NCBI GenBank assembly: GCA_019671135.1
Contig: JAHRHY010000030.1
Coordinates: 1 to 64,000, forward strand
Reading direction: 5' to 3'
DNA: 64,000 nt
Source: Linnemannia hyalina
Lineage: Eukaryota > Mortierellomycota > Mortierellomycetes > Mortierellales > Mortierellaceae
In this document: positions 11,755 through 24,187 of the stretch, in pieces
How the letters are laid out: each line of letters starts with the position of its first letter
How positions within the stretch are numbered: position 1 is the stretch's first letter
Made by a program: the position numbers and the translations under genes
The notes under the pieces: model-generated
The model's database searches: none
Seen by the model: the letters and a program-made list of their open reading frames with translations, nothing else
What the model was told of the DNA's origin: nothing

Positions 11755-13383
11755 ATGAACAAGGGAATCAAGACGCGGATGAGGACAACAGCCATAATCA
11801 CAACCACAGACGAGGCTGTCCTCCTCGAGCCAGTCAAGGAGCCTATCACAGGGTGGAACATACGGCCAGGCACTTTCCGCGTCGCACAACCTTACGACAA
11901 AGTACCAGTAGCAACAGAAACATCAGCCCAGTTGGTCGCACTAGGTCGTCCCCCCAAAAAGCAAAAGCTATCGACCCCCGAATCCAACAACGACGATGAA
12001 CTCACCCAATGGCTCCAATCCGCACTCCAATTGATCCTGGAAAACGACAGCACAAAGACATATATCTCTTCGATGGAACGGGACTATTTTTATGGCACAT
12101 ATGTCGGCGCACCCGCCAACGAAGAGTTCATTCTAGACCTCGTCAAAGCCCAGCCAACCTTACAATTACTTCGTCACGGATTTCAGTCAACTTCCGCCAA
12201 CCGGCGGCGGAACCAGGCAGACGACGATGCGTCTGTTGAATTCGACGAGATCCAACTTGATCCAGACGACCAGCAGCAGCAGTTGGAGATGACGGACGTG
12301 TACGAGACACTCGTAGCCAACAAACACCCCCGACCCGCATTCATCCATTTTCCAACGGAGGGACAACCACGCTATCTGGTTCCGCCTTTGTCAGCATTCG
12401 TCGCATCTGACTTTAGCAGCATACAAGGACTGAAAGCTATTGGTATGTCACAGCCTCAACTCCCCATGCGCCAATCTGCGTGGATTCGCTCGCCTTCCTA
12501 CATCTCACTCAATCTCATCCCTCCATTAACTTGATTAGCGGCACAGAGAGGAGGGTTCCATATGATTGTTATGGACCCGCCTTGGCAGAACGCGTCAGTT
12601 GACAGGATGGGTCATTATGGGACATTTGATTTGTACGATCTTTTCAATATACCCATTCCCGACTTGTTATCTCCCATGGCCAACGTCAACGGAGACCAGG
12701 AAGGAGGGGGAGGAGTGGTTGCCGTTTGGATCACTAATCGAGCCAAGGTCCGTAAGGTTGTTGTCGAGAAGCTGTTTCCTGCCTGGGGACTCGAACTTGT
12801 TGCTCACTGGTACTGGCTCAAGGTAAGGTTTCTCTTTTCAGAAGACGGACAGCTATTAGTTATCGGCGTCAGGATAATGTCCTATATCAACTATGTCCTT
12901 CCCCCACGACCCTAATAGGTGACAACGCATGGGGAACCTGTGCTGAGTCTGGACAACAAACATCGGCGACCTTATGAAGGCATTCTGATTGGGAGGAGGA
13001 AAGCGCCAACACCTTTAGGATCGTTAGGACCAGTTGCTGCCGCAGAAGTAACTTCAGTCGACACAGGACCAAGTCGCAAGTTGATTGTGAGTGTGCCAAG
13101 CCAGCATTCTCGCAAACCGTCAATCATGGGTATATTGTCAGAAGAATATTTTCAGGACAGCCGCCCACAAGGCACTTCAGAGGACACGGCAATACACAAC
13201 GAGCCAAAGTGGCCACCAAGCCGACTAGAGCTGTTTGCAAGGACTCTGGAGGAAGGTGTTCTGTCATGGGGTAATGAGCCTTTCAAGTATCAATACTGTG
13301 GGAGAGGGTCAGCGCCATTCATCCAGGATGGATACCTCATCCCTTCGTCAACGAACGGCACCCCTGGTAATAGTTCATCATGA
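11755..13383 (+). CDS. METTL4-like MT-A70 adenine-N6 methyltransferase
   Basis: Predicted SAM-dependent N6-adenine methyltransferase acting on DNA or small RNA. Exons 11755-12442, 12539-12822 and 12919-13383 join in phase to about 478 residues. The catalytic motif IV DPPW is at 242-245, followed by QNASVDR, close to the DPPW-(E/Q)N-(K/A)SV(K/D)R pattern of METTL4. Further METTL4-like blocks follow: VWITNR, YWLKV, KHRRPYEGILIGR, KLIVSVPSQHSRKP and ELFARTL...SWGNE near the C-terminus. The order and spacing fit METTL4 rather than METTL3/14. The N-terminal 200 residues have no motif I recognise. METTL4 proteins are reported to methylate DNA adenine or U2 snRNA; which applies here is unknown. It lies head to head with a bromodomain gene. 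Confidence 0.9.
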
Positions 13384-14044
13384 TGTAGCCATTTGAACAC
13401 CGTTGGAGTAATAAAAATCGCCGTCATGTATACTGCTGGACAGCTCTTGTTTGTGAACACATAAATGTGTGATAACATGTCGCAAGTGGCGGATGGTTGG
13501 TGTGAAAATCGGCAAGGCATCCGAGGTATGTACAATTGGACCCGCCGATGGGCCATCGCTTGTTTACAACCATTGTCCATGCTTGACTGAAATTCTATTA
13601 CGCACACACACACAAACTAATGGTCTGTCTTCGCAGCAGAAGAGGGAGCAAGGCATACCAGTTCTATTCCTTGCCATATTTGGATCCGTCCAGGGGTCGA
13701 TGCAAAGCAAAGCAATCTTTGTCACCAGAGTGCTCTCTAATCCCTTTCCCTTGCTCGTCTTCCCAAAAACAACAAGACGCCATAGTGTTCCCTCCCATGC
13801 CTTGCCTCAAAGGCGTGCGAGTTAATTTGAGCGTTGGAAGAAGACTCAAAAGGAGAAAAGGGAAAGAAAGCAAGCCCTGACCAATTGACGCTTGTTCTTG
13901 TGAGTTCCCTCCCAACAAAGAGAAGGCAAAAAGCAACCGTGTGCCTTTTCTCCCTTCTCACTTCTTCCCTCCCCATTCCTTTTTCCGTTTTTTTGTCTCA
14001 CACTCACCTTCTACCTTCCCATTCTCATTCTCATTCCAGGAAAC
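13384..14044. other. Spacer between METTL4-like and carboxypeptidase genes
   Basis: Contains the 3' flank of the methyltransferase gene, a CA-repeat near 13603-13615 and a C/T-rich leader (13940-14040) before the carboxypeptidase start. No other gene is seen. Confidence 0.6.
13410..13415 (+). terminator. Polyadenylation signal, METTL4-like gene
   Basis: AATAAA begins 27 bases after the stop codon. Confidence 0.5.
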
Positions 14045-16516
14045 ATGAAAAAGTTTCTCAGCATCTCGGTCGTATTGAGCTTTGCTCTCCTGGCCACCCA
14101 GTCCGCAGCCCAGATGATATCTGTCACAGGCGACCTGACCTTCACCTCTGAGGGTGGTGCCTCGGAGAGTGCTCAGGTGGTCTTTGGAGGTCACCGTCAA
14201 GGAGGAAGTGGACCTCAGCGTATCTCCCACTGCGATGACGACGACATCTTTGGCATCAAGCAAGGTACCATTCCCTATCGATACTCCCCTTCTTCCGTTG
14301 TTACTACCCTGAGATAGCACGAGATAGCGAGACAGGGAGTAGAGATAACCGACTGACCCTATTCTACTACCCACACTAACCCTCCCACGCGCTTATGTGT
14401 TCACCCTGTTTGCTGTGGCTATTAGTCAACTACCCACGCGAGCTCAAAAACCATGCTCTGGTTCGTTTCAATGCCCGCAAACACCACGACATCACATTCC
14501 CCACCCCTGTTGGATTCGCTCTGAGGGAAGTTTCACCCTTGTCCTCCTCGACAATTCAAGAGCAGGAAGAACCCATGGAAACAATGCTCCAGCATCTCGA
14601 TGTCTGGTCCCGCTCCAGCGCCTCAGACGAGGTCTTGGCCCATTTCACGGCTTCCCAGTTTGATCGGTTCGAGCGTGCGATGCACCTGAAGGGCATTCCC
14701 GAGGGTGGCGACGATTGGCAGGTCATCGAGCGGGATCTCCAACGAGTCGCAGACGAGGATGCCGAACAGATATATATGACTTCGCTCCGGGTGCGTGCAG
14801 AGGAGGAGATCTCTGTCTGGAAGAACAAGCACTACGGCAACAAGGACAAGAAGAACAAGCGGGTCGACTTTGAGAACTGGTTCAAGAACTACCACCGTCA
14901 CGACGAGATCAAGGACTTTTACTTGCAGATTGCGGATGACTACCCGGAACTGGTCACCTATATCCCCTCGATTGGACAGACCGTTGAAGAACGCGACATC
15001 TTTGCCATCAAGCTTACCGCCAAGGAACACGATGGAAGCATCAAGGAGAAGCCCCAAATCTGGTGGCAAGGCCTGTAAGTTATCGCTTTGTGTCTTTCTT
15101 TTCTGTATCTGGCGGAGGTTGTTTACGTATGACACTTCCTTCTCCTGAAATTGCTTAAAGTCCAGGCTTGCCTTGCCTTGGCTTGGTTTGGCTTGGCTTG
15201 GCTTGAGACTTGGCTCTGTCACTCGCAACCATTCGCACCTTCATCTGAAAGCTAAACACGACTGACTTGAACTAACCCCATTGCTTCTTCCTTTTTTTCG
15301 TTCGATTGTCTCTGTTTCCAACCCTCACTTAAAAAATATCGATAACCCGTTTCCCCTGTCTCCTTCCATGTCAATGACGATGTCTGCATCCATACTACAG
15401 CCAGCACGCTCGTGAGTGGGCCGGTGGTTCAACAGGTGAGTTGCAATGAGAAAACCTTCTTGTCGCTTTGAGCAACATGGATTATCGGTTTAAGGAAAAG
15501 GATACCTTAGAAACATCCATAGGACTGTTTCCTAACGTCTTGGTCTAAATGCAATTGCGTGCACCTGTATGCATGTGCACGTTCTTTCCAACCTCAGCTT
15601 CCGTGCCTTGTTTCTGACACTTTTTTTCATTGACGTTAACGCTTTACTCTTGTGTGATGTGATGCTCTCATAGTCCAATTCCTGACCCACCACTTGACGA
15701 GCAACTATGGCAAGAACGACAACATCACGGCCATCCTGCGCGACACAGAGTTTGTGATCGTTCCCATCATGAACATCGACGGCTACGACTACACCTGGAA
15801 CAACAACCGTCTCTGGCGCAAGAACCGTCGTCAAAACGGTCTCGGTGCCTTTGGCGTCGACCTCAACCGGTACGCATATACTTTTCTCCTTTTTTCATGC
15901 ACTACTTCATACTTGAAGCATTGGCAGGCTGACGTTCGCCGACTCTCTATTGTACTCAAACGTTTTTTTTTCGTTTAGCAACTGGGATGATCACTTTGCT
16001 GAGGGTGGATCGAGTGGTTTCCCATGGAGCGAGACCTACCACGGCCCATCGGCCGCCTCAGAGCCAGAGGTCCAAGCCCTCCAGAAGTTCTTTAGCGAAC
16101 AAAAGCATATCGTTGGTGCCATCGACTTCCACTGCTACTCCCAGCTCGTCCTCCGCCCTCAGGGCTGGACCACCAAGCCGTCCCCCCATGAGAAAGAGCA
16201 CAAGTTTGTTGGCGACCGTATCGTCAGCATTATCAAGGATGTCCATGGCAAGAAGTATATCAGCGAACCCTCAGTCGCCCTGTACAAAACTACAGGCGCT
16301 GCCAGCGATTGGTTTTATGGCGATCAGGCGACTGCTGCCAACAACGGTCAGCATGTCTACTCGTACACTATCGAGTTGCGCCCCTCGGACACCAACCCTG
16401 GTGGACGTAGCGGGTTCATCTTGCCCCCTGAGGAGATTATTCCTTTGGGTGAGGAGATTGCCCAGGCCATGGAGTTCTTTGTTGACTATGTCGTCAAGAA
16501 CCCACTCAAGAACTAG
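14045..16516 (+). CDS. Secreted M14A zinc carboxypeptidase
   Basis: Extracellular metallocarboxypeptidase that removes C-terminal residues from peptides. Five exons: 14045-14264, 14426-15074, 15401-15435, 15674-15869, 15979-16516; about 545 residues. A signal peptide is seen at 1-22 (KKFLSISVVLSFALLATQSAA). Residues 25-200 match the position of an activation propeptide, and HDEIKDFYLQIADDYPELV marks the start of the catalytic domain. Active-site residues are all present: zinc ligands H292 and E295 in QHAREW (on a 35-base microexon) and H418 in DFHCYS; substrate-binding Asn-Arg in DLNR at the exon 4/5 border; catalytic E499 in YTIELRPS. This is the classical digestive-type carboxypeptidase architecture. 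A/B specificity is not assigned. Confidence 0.95.
15166..15214. repeat. Pentanucleotide (GGCTT)n in carboxypeptidase intron 2
   Basis: Imperfect tandem copies of GGCTT lie inside the intron between the 649-base exon 2 and the 35-base microexon. Confidence 0.75.
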
Positions 16517-17298
16517 ACCCCATGTCGTCGTCATGACGTTGTGCATGTACAGAGAAGAATTCTTATTTTTAATAACAATACCTTTTATACCTTGTAACCT
16601 TTGGTGTTGGGATCTTGAGTAAGCGTCATGGGTTGGGCATTGACGATGCATATTTGGCTTCTTGAATTTGTTTATGACAAGGGAAAGGACAAGGATGATC
16701 TAGTTCTGCTTTCTAGCATCGATGCACCACTGTCTACAAAGGCTTCGTCTATCCATCGATGGTGCAACACAGAACAAATTGAACAACCTCATCATCGTCT
16801 TTCCTTTCCATTGCGTACAAGGGCTAAAAAAACAAAAGAAGCCCAACGGAAGTAAACAAAGGCATCGCATGTTGAGTGTATCTAGTTGGTCGTTTCAAAC
16901 AAACATAAAGTACCTGCCTTGAGCGTGCATCAACCCTTACCCTATGTCATATTTCATTAGCAGGGTGAGAGCACTTTGTCGCCAAGGCAAGGAACCAATA
17001 CGCCCTCGTCTTCTTCCCAGCAAGTAATAAAGTTGTGGTATTAAAGTGATGAGGGAGTGATTCTTTCTTTTTTTTTCATCTCATCATACATCCAGGACGA
17101 ATCAACCGACATTCGAGTTCTTTCTGCGTTACGATTCTAACAAGGACATACCAGGACAAGCAATCATCACACCTCCAACAGACAAAGAAAAAGGAGGACA
17201 ACACACCAGTAGCAGTCGACAGCATTTTACAGACGAAAAAGACAGGAACGACACCAGAGGCTGATAGAGTGATCATTGATTGATTGACTGATTGGACG
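16517..17298. other. Spacer, carboxypeptidase 3' flank and next promoter
   Basis: About 780 bases without a supportable frame. The last 200 bases, A/C-rich and ending in repeated GATT units, precede the start codon at 17299. Confidence 0.6.
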
Positions 17299-18322
17299 AT
17301 GAGTGAACCGTTATCACCTCCAGGGCGCAGACAGTCTCAGCTGCCATTAGCAAGAGCCTCGGCTGCAGAGTACCTCATGTCTCGCAAGAAACCATCCGCC
17401 GTTGCTGTCGCTGCTGGTTCAGGAACCATGGGTACTGACAGTAACAATATAAACATCAACAACGACTACGACAGCACCCACCCTTTGCCTGCACCACCTG
17501 CACCCGCCCGTCGTGGTCTTGACCGCCATCAAGCACACAAACAAGAACAGGAGCAGGAACAAGAACATGAGCAGGAACAGGATGAACCACTGAGCCTCCA
17601 ATTTGCCAGCAGCACCAGCAGGATAAACAACGCTGCCTCTCATCAACAGGAGGCTGAGGACCTTCCCGACATCCCGCCACCCCTGCCCTCCAAAAAGACC
17701 TTCTACATCACCCACCCAAGCAGCTACGATAAGGAGAAAAATACAGCTACAACTACACCCAGCTCATCACCAACATTCCTCGAGAACTTTATGTCGCGCC
17801 ACCCCAAAATCTCTCGCCATCGTCGTCGATTCGCAGCACTACTCTTTATTATTGGCTTTTTATTGCTCCTCCTCATCACTCTCTTCGCGGTGCTTCTTTC
17901 ACGTAGGAATGATGATGGCTTTGATGGAGGATTGGGAGGAGGCGGTGGGGGTGGTGGATTAGGACAGCCTGGAAACGAGTGGGGCGATGGAGCGACGGCG
18001 ACGATGGAGGAGTTGAGGAAACATAATGCAGGAATATCGCCGGCGCCTATTAATCATAGTAATGAGCCTGGATGGACTAATACCGGCCAAGGCGAAGGGA
18101 CTTTCTATGGTAAGTGGTAGACGGACTGAGATTTGTATGGTTAGGATGATAGCAGTAGGAGGAGTGGGATGTGGGGCACAGCTTTTTACTACGGGAGCAA
18201 AGAGATTGGATAGTGAGCTTGAGGCGGACGCGTGTCTTTAGTGCCTGTTACTGTGCTATCCGGCATGTAAAAAAATGCCTCGCTTATTCTTCAACGCCTG
18301 CCTATCTGACGAACTAACGCCA

Positions 18323-18358
<36 letters not shown>

Positions 18359-19505
18359 TCCATCATCTCACTACGCCTCCCTATCCCAACACTAGACCCG
18401 TCCATAAAGAACGGTGCGGGAGATTTTCAAATGGGCGCATGCGAATATCCGTACATCAACTCGGCAATGGACATGATTGCGGCCTTGAACAAGCCCGACT
18501 TTGGAAACTTCGCGCGTGCAAGCAAGTCGCCTGCCTGCGGACAGTGTCTGCAGGTAGTTGGGCCTAATGGCACAGTTACTGTGCAGGTCGTCGATATGGT
18601 AAGTTTGTTCTTTGTGGTATTTTTTTAGAGCGAAAATGAAAACAAACTAATGGAAGGAGCGAATGAGATAGCGACAAAAGTAGACAACAGCAAGGAAGAA
18701 TGAAAATACGTGGACGGGCAAATTATGAAGCAGGAGCAAGCCGAGCGAGTGTGATGGGTGGTGGGCGTGGGCTTTTTTTCCATTTTCCTTTGTTGTTGTT
18801 GCTGTTGTTGCTGCGTGATCGAATGAAACGAGTGCATGCGTGGGTTGTGCTTCTTTTTTCCTTTGTTTATCGGCAGTTTTTTGTTTATTGAGAGCACTAC
18901 TATGGTGGCAAAACACACACCAAACAAAGAGCAGCAGCTTCACACCCACTTCATAAAGAAAACCTTCCCCCAGATGGAATGGGTGGAGGAGAAGATGGCG
19001 AAGGATGATTGGAAGGAAAAGTAGACCGCCTTGACAAAAGCAAGTTTTGTTTCCACTTACAAACACGTTTTGTTTTTGTCATGAATAATCGTAAACCGCG
19101 CATACATATGCTCTCAAGTCTCAACCCTCTCTTCTGGGCTTGCGGCTCTCATAGCCTTGCTGCTCTCGTTCATCTTCTATTTTTCGTTCTTTTTTTTTGT
19201 CCTTTGGTTGTTTGGGTGGTTTGTTTTGTTTTAGTTGGTTGGATATGGTGGGATAGAGAATGAGCGCGTTCTTCTTTGGCGTGGATTCCGCCGTCCAATT
19301 GCATCTTGATTTGTATCCTCCCTTCCTTCCGTTCATGCCCACTCACACAAGCAACAAACAAACGCACACTGCCTTCTTCTGTTCCCTCTCTCTATTTTAG
19401 TGTCCGGGATGCAAATCTGGAGATGTGGACTTGACGCCAGGGGCGTTTGCAAAGATAGCTAGTCTCGATGCAGGACGGGTCCGCATATCCTGGCGTCGTT
19501 GCTAG
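17299..19505 (+). CDS. Membrane-anchored RlpA/expansin-like double-psi beta-barrel protein
   Basis: Probably a type II membrane protein presenting a double-psi beta-barrel to the cell wall. Exons 17299-18109, 18396-18598 and 19401-19505; about 372 residues. The first 170 residues are polar and presumably cytosolic, with an (EQ)n/(EH) run near residues 90-100 and a PPPLPSKK segment. Basic residues RHRRR precede one transmembrane helix at about 178-201, then a Gly-rich linker. The barrel spans about 262-372: GTFYDPS, GDFQMGACEYPY, ACGQCLQVVGPNG, VTVQVVDMCPGC and SGDVDLTPGAFAKIA, with the conserved Asp of VVDMCPGC and DLTPGAF. No C-terminal expansin domain 2 is present. Intron 2 is about 800 bases, far longer than neighbours. 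Start is the ATG at 17299. Expansin-like loosening activity is not proven by this fold. Confidence 0.88.
18327..18354. repeat. (CT)n microsatellite in intron 1
   Basis: A run of about 14 CT units lies in the intron before the barrel-coding exon, upstream of its acceptor. Confidence 0.85.
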
Positions 19506-20196
19506 ACCCAATACTGCTATTTTTCACAAGGCCCGCCCTAGAACACCTTCCCCCCCCCCTCCTCCCTCTCTATTACCGCATCCACACCACCCCTTGCAAG
19601 GGTCACTTCTAAACGTAGAGAGGAGAGATACTAGGGGCAACTATGAGGTTCAAGGGGTTCCCGACCAATCCCAAACCCCCTCTCCCCCTTCTATTCCCAA
19701 TCATCCTTCTCCCTTTATCCTCCCCTTTCCTTTCCCCTCACCTGTGCCTCTTCATCATCACCATCATCTGCCAGTCCATCCCTATTTCCACCAAGTACCT
19801 TCCACCCCATATCCATCGAAAAAAAAAAAATTATGCATAAATGATACCCTTTTTTCGCCCCTCTCCCTCTCCTCTCCCTGTGTGGTGTGCATGTTGTTAT
19901 TTGTTCAAAAATCAAACCCTTGCGTGTTGTCCCTGTCCCCTTCCTTTCGTGAACCAAAAGACAACCCCTGAACTTTCGGTAGGCGAAAATGGAAACCAAT
20001 TTTGCAGGTATCTCTTTGCGTGATAAAAATGGCAGGTGGGGGATGGGATGAGATGGGACGAGATGTGGGATGGACAGGGAAGGAGGGGCGGTGGAGGCTA
20101 GAAAGGGGAAAGGGGTTCCAGTATATCATCATCATCCTCACGAGCAATGGCTTCGTTCCATCCAATCCGAACAAAAGGGTACGGGTGAACGGCGTT

Positions 20197-20267
20197 TTTT
20201 CCTCTCTGTCTCTCTTTCTCTCTCTCTCTCTCTCTTTGTTTGTATGCGTGTGTGTGTGTGTGTGTGT
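20197..20267. repeat. Adjacent (CT)n and (TG)n microsatellites
   Basis: An imperfect TC tract to 20236 is followed by a pure TG tract at 20246-20267. Confidence 0.85.
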
Positions 20268-23130
20268 CTTTGGCGGGCTTGCAAAAAAGTAACGTTGTCT
20301 CTTCCTGTCTAACGGTCGACCTTGCAGAAAGTACACCAACAACAGAGGCGGAGAGAACGTGGCACTCTCCTATCCTCTCTGTGTATGTATGTGGACCCGT
20401 CCCCCTTCTCTTTGTGTATGTTGGGTCGCCTGTTCTCACTATGCTCCTGTAATTGTAACTGCACTCTATCCCACCTACGCATCTCTTGGGTCTACACCAT
20501 GTTTCTTTTTTGTCTGCACAATAGTCTAATCTACCAGAACAAGCACAAAACAATCATGGTCATCAAACTACATAGAAACCCTTTTGTTTCCCTTCTTCTC
20601 CTTCCTTTCTCTCCCCCCCCCCCCCCATCCACCCACCCACCCGCGAAATTAAATAAACTCTGCCAAAAGGGCGTAAAACAATGAAGCGACACACAAGGAA
20701 GGGAGAGACAGAAAGAGACACGAGACAGGAGGAGAGAGAGAGAGGGGGGCTAAAGAGGAGTGGTTGAGATTCAGGTTTAGGCCAAGCGTGCGAGAGTGTG
20801 TGTGAGAGAGTGTGGGTTTCAACAATGTGGCTACCACAAAGAGCAACACATAGATGCACATACACAAATAGCCTTACGCATGCTCATAGTTGTCCCTGGG
20901 TTGTTGGTGGGCTGTGGATCGACCAAAAGTAACAATAGACAAAAAACGATGACAGACTAGTTTACATAACCCATTTTATTATTGTCCATGGGGGGGTCTG
21001 TCTCCATGCCATGATCGATAAAATACAAAGAATGAAGTGGAAGAAAGGACAGGGTCCTATGCATTGAAAAAGGAATCGCAAACAGGAAGAGCCGATTGAT
21101 TGTTTGGCAATCAAAGAGATAGACCAATCGACGGAATGAATGGCCAATGAAGGAGAGGAGGCAATCAAATCAACGAATAGCAAGGCAGGCGGCTGCAGCA
21201 ATGGAAATAAGGCAATCGGCCTAGGAAATAAAGGACGTTAGAAAGAGAGATGGGTACCTGTGTGTTGTCCGTTGTCCCCTTAGATCCCATTTTGGACTTG
21301 CCACATTTATGTCCGTCGGGAACGAATTGAAGGAGAGTGATAACATGTGGGTGAAGCTGAGTGGATGAAAACTGGATTGACAGGCATGACAAATTTGTGT
21401 GTTCATTTCATTTGAAGGAGAGAGAACCCATTAAAAAAACAAAAAGGCAGAAGGTAAAAGCAACGTGCACAACGCATCGCAGGACGGAGGGGCTGCGTTT
21501 CTGCTGTTGATTGTTGGTTTTGTCTTGTGTTTTGTTTGATTTGCCGTGCCTCACTGTCTCTCAATCTTTCATTCTACCCGCCGTAAACCCGCATAACATA
21601 ACAACAATACGAGCCCAGATCTCTATTTTCTCTCCTTTTTTTTCTTTCAAGTGACAGAACAACAAAAAGGCATATCGTTTGAGTGTCCGTTGTAAGGGAG
21701 ACAGAGAACAACGTTTCGGACTCTCAAATGATCCATGTTCGTGGCTCATTTTTTCTCCTAATAATCCAAGCCCAGCATAAGACAACAAAAGGAAACAACA
21801 TCATATACACGCACTTATCAAACATCGCCCGCCCTCCATTCCTCCCAGAAAGTCCGTGATATGTTCGATTACGAGTTTGGGGAAAGGAGAAAATCAAGGG
21901 ACCAAAGGGAAATCAGCACGCCTAGCAGACAAGCGGCATTATGAGCACCAAAAAAAAAACGAGGGAAGAGCGAAAGCTTTTTTTTTGGCAGAGGGCGTGC
22001 CACAGGCTGCGTGCGGCGGGGCGGCAGTTGAAGATGTTCCATAAAACTATGTAGGCCTATCCAATAAACTAATTGCACAGAACTAGATCTTTCTTGGACT
22101 AGATTGCTTTGCCGACAGTAACTACTGAAAAAGTACTCTGTCATGATGTATGTCGTCGTGAGTGCGAGTGGATATGTGTGGCTCAGATGTGTATTGACAA
22201 CAACAAGTACCGTACACAGTCGAAAAAAGGGGCGCATGACCACTTCTGGGATTGTGTATTTGTTGTCGTCCGCCTGTCGGTCCATCCGTCCATCGCATTG
22301 TCATGCAGGACAAGGGGTATAGGAGCAAATGGGAGTGAAGGGGGAGTGGGGAAGGCAGTGAGGGCAAAATGACAATGCCGGAGGTATTCTTATTAAAATA
22401 GTATTCTAATTAATTGAGTCCGAGGAAATCTAAAGTCCGCTTGCTCAGCACCGATCGTATTTTTGGTGTCTTTTTCTTTTGTTGTTGGTGTGTGAGTGAA
22501 CGGGACCGAGAGCGCGTGCGTAGAGTGTGATCGTAGGAAAAAAAAGAAAGAATACAAAGGACCATAAGCAGACAAAGAGACAGACACGATACAAACAAAA
22601 AAAAAGAGAGGGGGTTGAGGGGCGAGGGGGTGAAAGGCAAAAAAAGAAGGGACACAACTCTCACACATATCACATAGACTACGTCGAGTGAGAGATGGTG
22701 GGACTTTGTTGCAGAAAGGAACGCAAAGGAAGGAGAAGGAAGGAAAGGCAAGGGATGGGAAGGAAGAGGGGGACCACCCTTTTTGCCTTGTGCCTGTTAG
22801 TATGGTAAGACAAAAAGAAGGACCCAAAAAAAAGTCATGATGATGGACCGGATGGATGTTGGAGGGAGGGAATGAAAGGAGGGAGGGAAGGGGACCATGA
22901 GCACATAGATACATACATACATGCATACATCTCACCCTTCGATTGTATTTTTTGCTCATTGTGGCCTTGAGTCTAATGAATGAAAGCCAAAAGCGGGTTA
23001 CTTGTTTGCCCATCCCAAATGAGAGTTTTGTGTTGTTGTTGTGTTATTCACAGGTTCATGCAAATGCAAGAAATGCAAATTGAGCCCCTTCCGATGCGAT
23101 GCAATTGTCGATTGTCCCTTTCTTCTTTGC

Positions 23131-23199
23131 GTATCTGTGTCTGTGTCTGCATCTGTATCTGTGTCTGCGTCTGTGTCTGTGTCTGTCTCTGTGTTTCTG
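23131..23199. repeat. Hexanucleotide (TCTGTG)n array
   Basis: About eleven units with single-base variants (TCTGCA, TCTGTA, TCTGCG). In one frame it encodes alternating Val/Cys or Ser/Val, which explains misleading open frames on both strands. Confidence 0.85.
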
Positions 23200-24158
23200 T
23201 CTTCCTTTCCCAGAGCCATGATACTCCTCCTCTCGCCTTTTTTTCCCTTTATCCGAGAGTCCCAGCGAACGAGAGCGAAGCGATGACAAAGGGAAAGGAA
23301 GTGGGGGAAAGAAGGAAAGAAGGAAGGAAGAAACAAGCCTGCGAAGGCTGGGTTCACAATGAATCAACATATGATAGAATAGGATTGACGCACATAATTA
23401 TCAGACACACATCGTGAATCAGAAACAAAAAAAGTCTCATCTCGTTGGTTCGCTGTTGTTGTCATAGCGAAGGAGGAGGAGGGAGCGTAATAGGAGGCAC
23501 GGTATGAATGAAGGAGAACGAGGGGGGGCAAGTCGCTTTTTTTTACTTCTTGTTTGCGAGTTGCGAGAGTGAGTGGAGTGCTGTAGGAGTATGATGCCGC
23601 TTTTGCGTGCAATATGCGTGTCAGATATGCGCGTTAGATATGCGTCTGTCTATGTCTGTGTCTGCGTGTGAGTATGAGTATGTGCCCCTTCCATTCTCTC
23701 CCTTCCCTTCCACCCTTGTTCGGTCGGTCGATTTCTGATTAGAGTTCTTTCACTTGCTGTTCCATCCTCGAGGCCCGCGTACCAAAAGAGGGCTCGCTCC
23801 TATTTTTCCTCTGTTGTTGTCGTCTTTGTTGTCTATTGTTATGATGACCCGCACCACCCCTTTCCCTCGTTCTCTTTGTCGCTCCTTTCCTCTTTTTCCT
23901 CCAATACAATTCCTTGTGTCTTTAAAGTACTCCGATTGAATCTCCAAGACCTAAAACTCCGCCTCCCAGACCTCTCTCAGACTAGAAAGTCCTGCCAAGC
24001 AGAAATGCGCCCTCTGACGGCTACAACGGACTCAATTCAGCCTTAATATTCTTTAGTACTCTTTAAAAAATCTATTAATTAGATTTTATTATCTTTTGCT
24101 TGAGACAGAGGCTGGAAAGGGATGGCTCGTTGGCTGGTTGGCTGGCTGCAATAGGCGC

Positions 24159-24187
24159 TTTTTTTTTTTTTTTTTTTTTTTTTTTTT
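24159..24187. repeat. Poly(T) tract, 29 bases
   Basis: Uninterrupted run of 29 T, 745 bases before the next start codon. Could be a nucleosome-excluding promoter element or the tail of an old retroposed copy on the minus strand; no target-site duplication was found by eye. Confidence 0.8.

Noticed and set aside
22393..23013. 206-codon reverse frame
   Set aside because: Composition is Phe/Ser/Leu/Pro typical of translated C/T-rich spacer; no domain, and overlaps simple repeats.
22980..23417. Cys/Val-rich frames on both strands
   Set aside because: Produced by the TCTGTG hexanucleotide array at 23131-23199.
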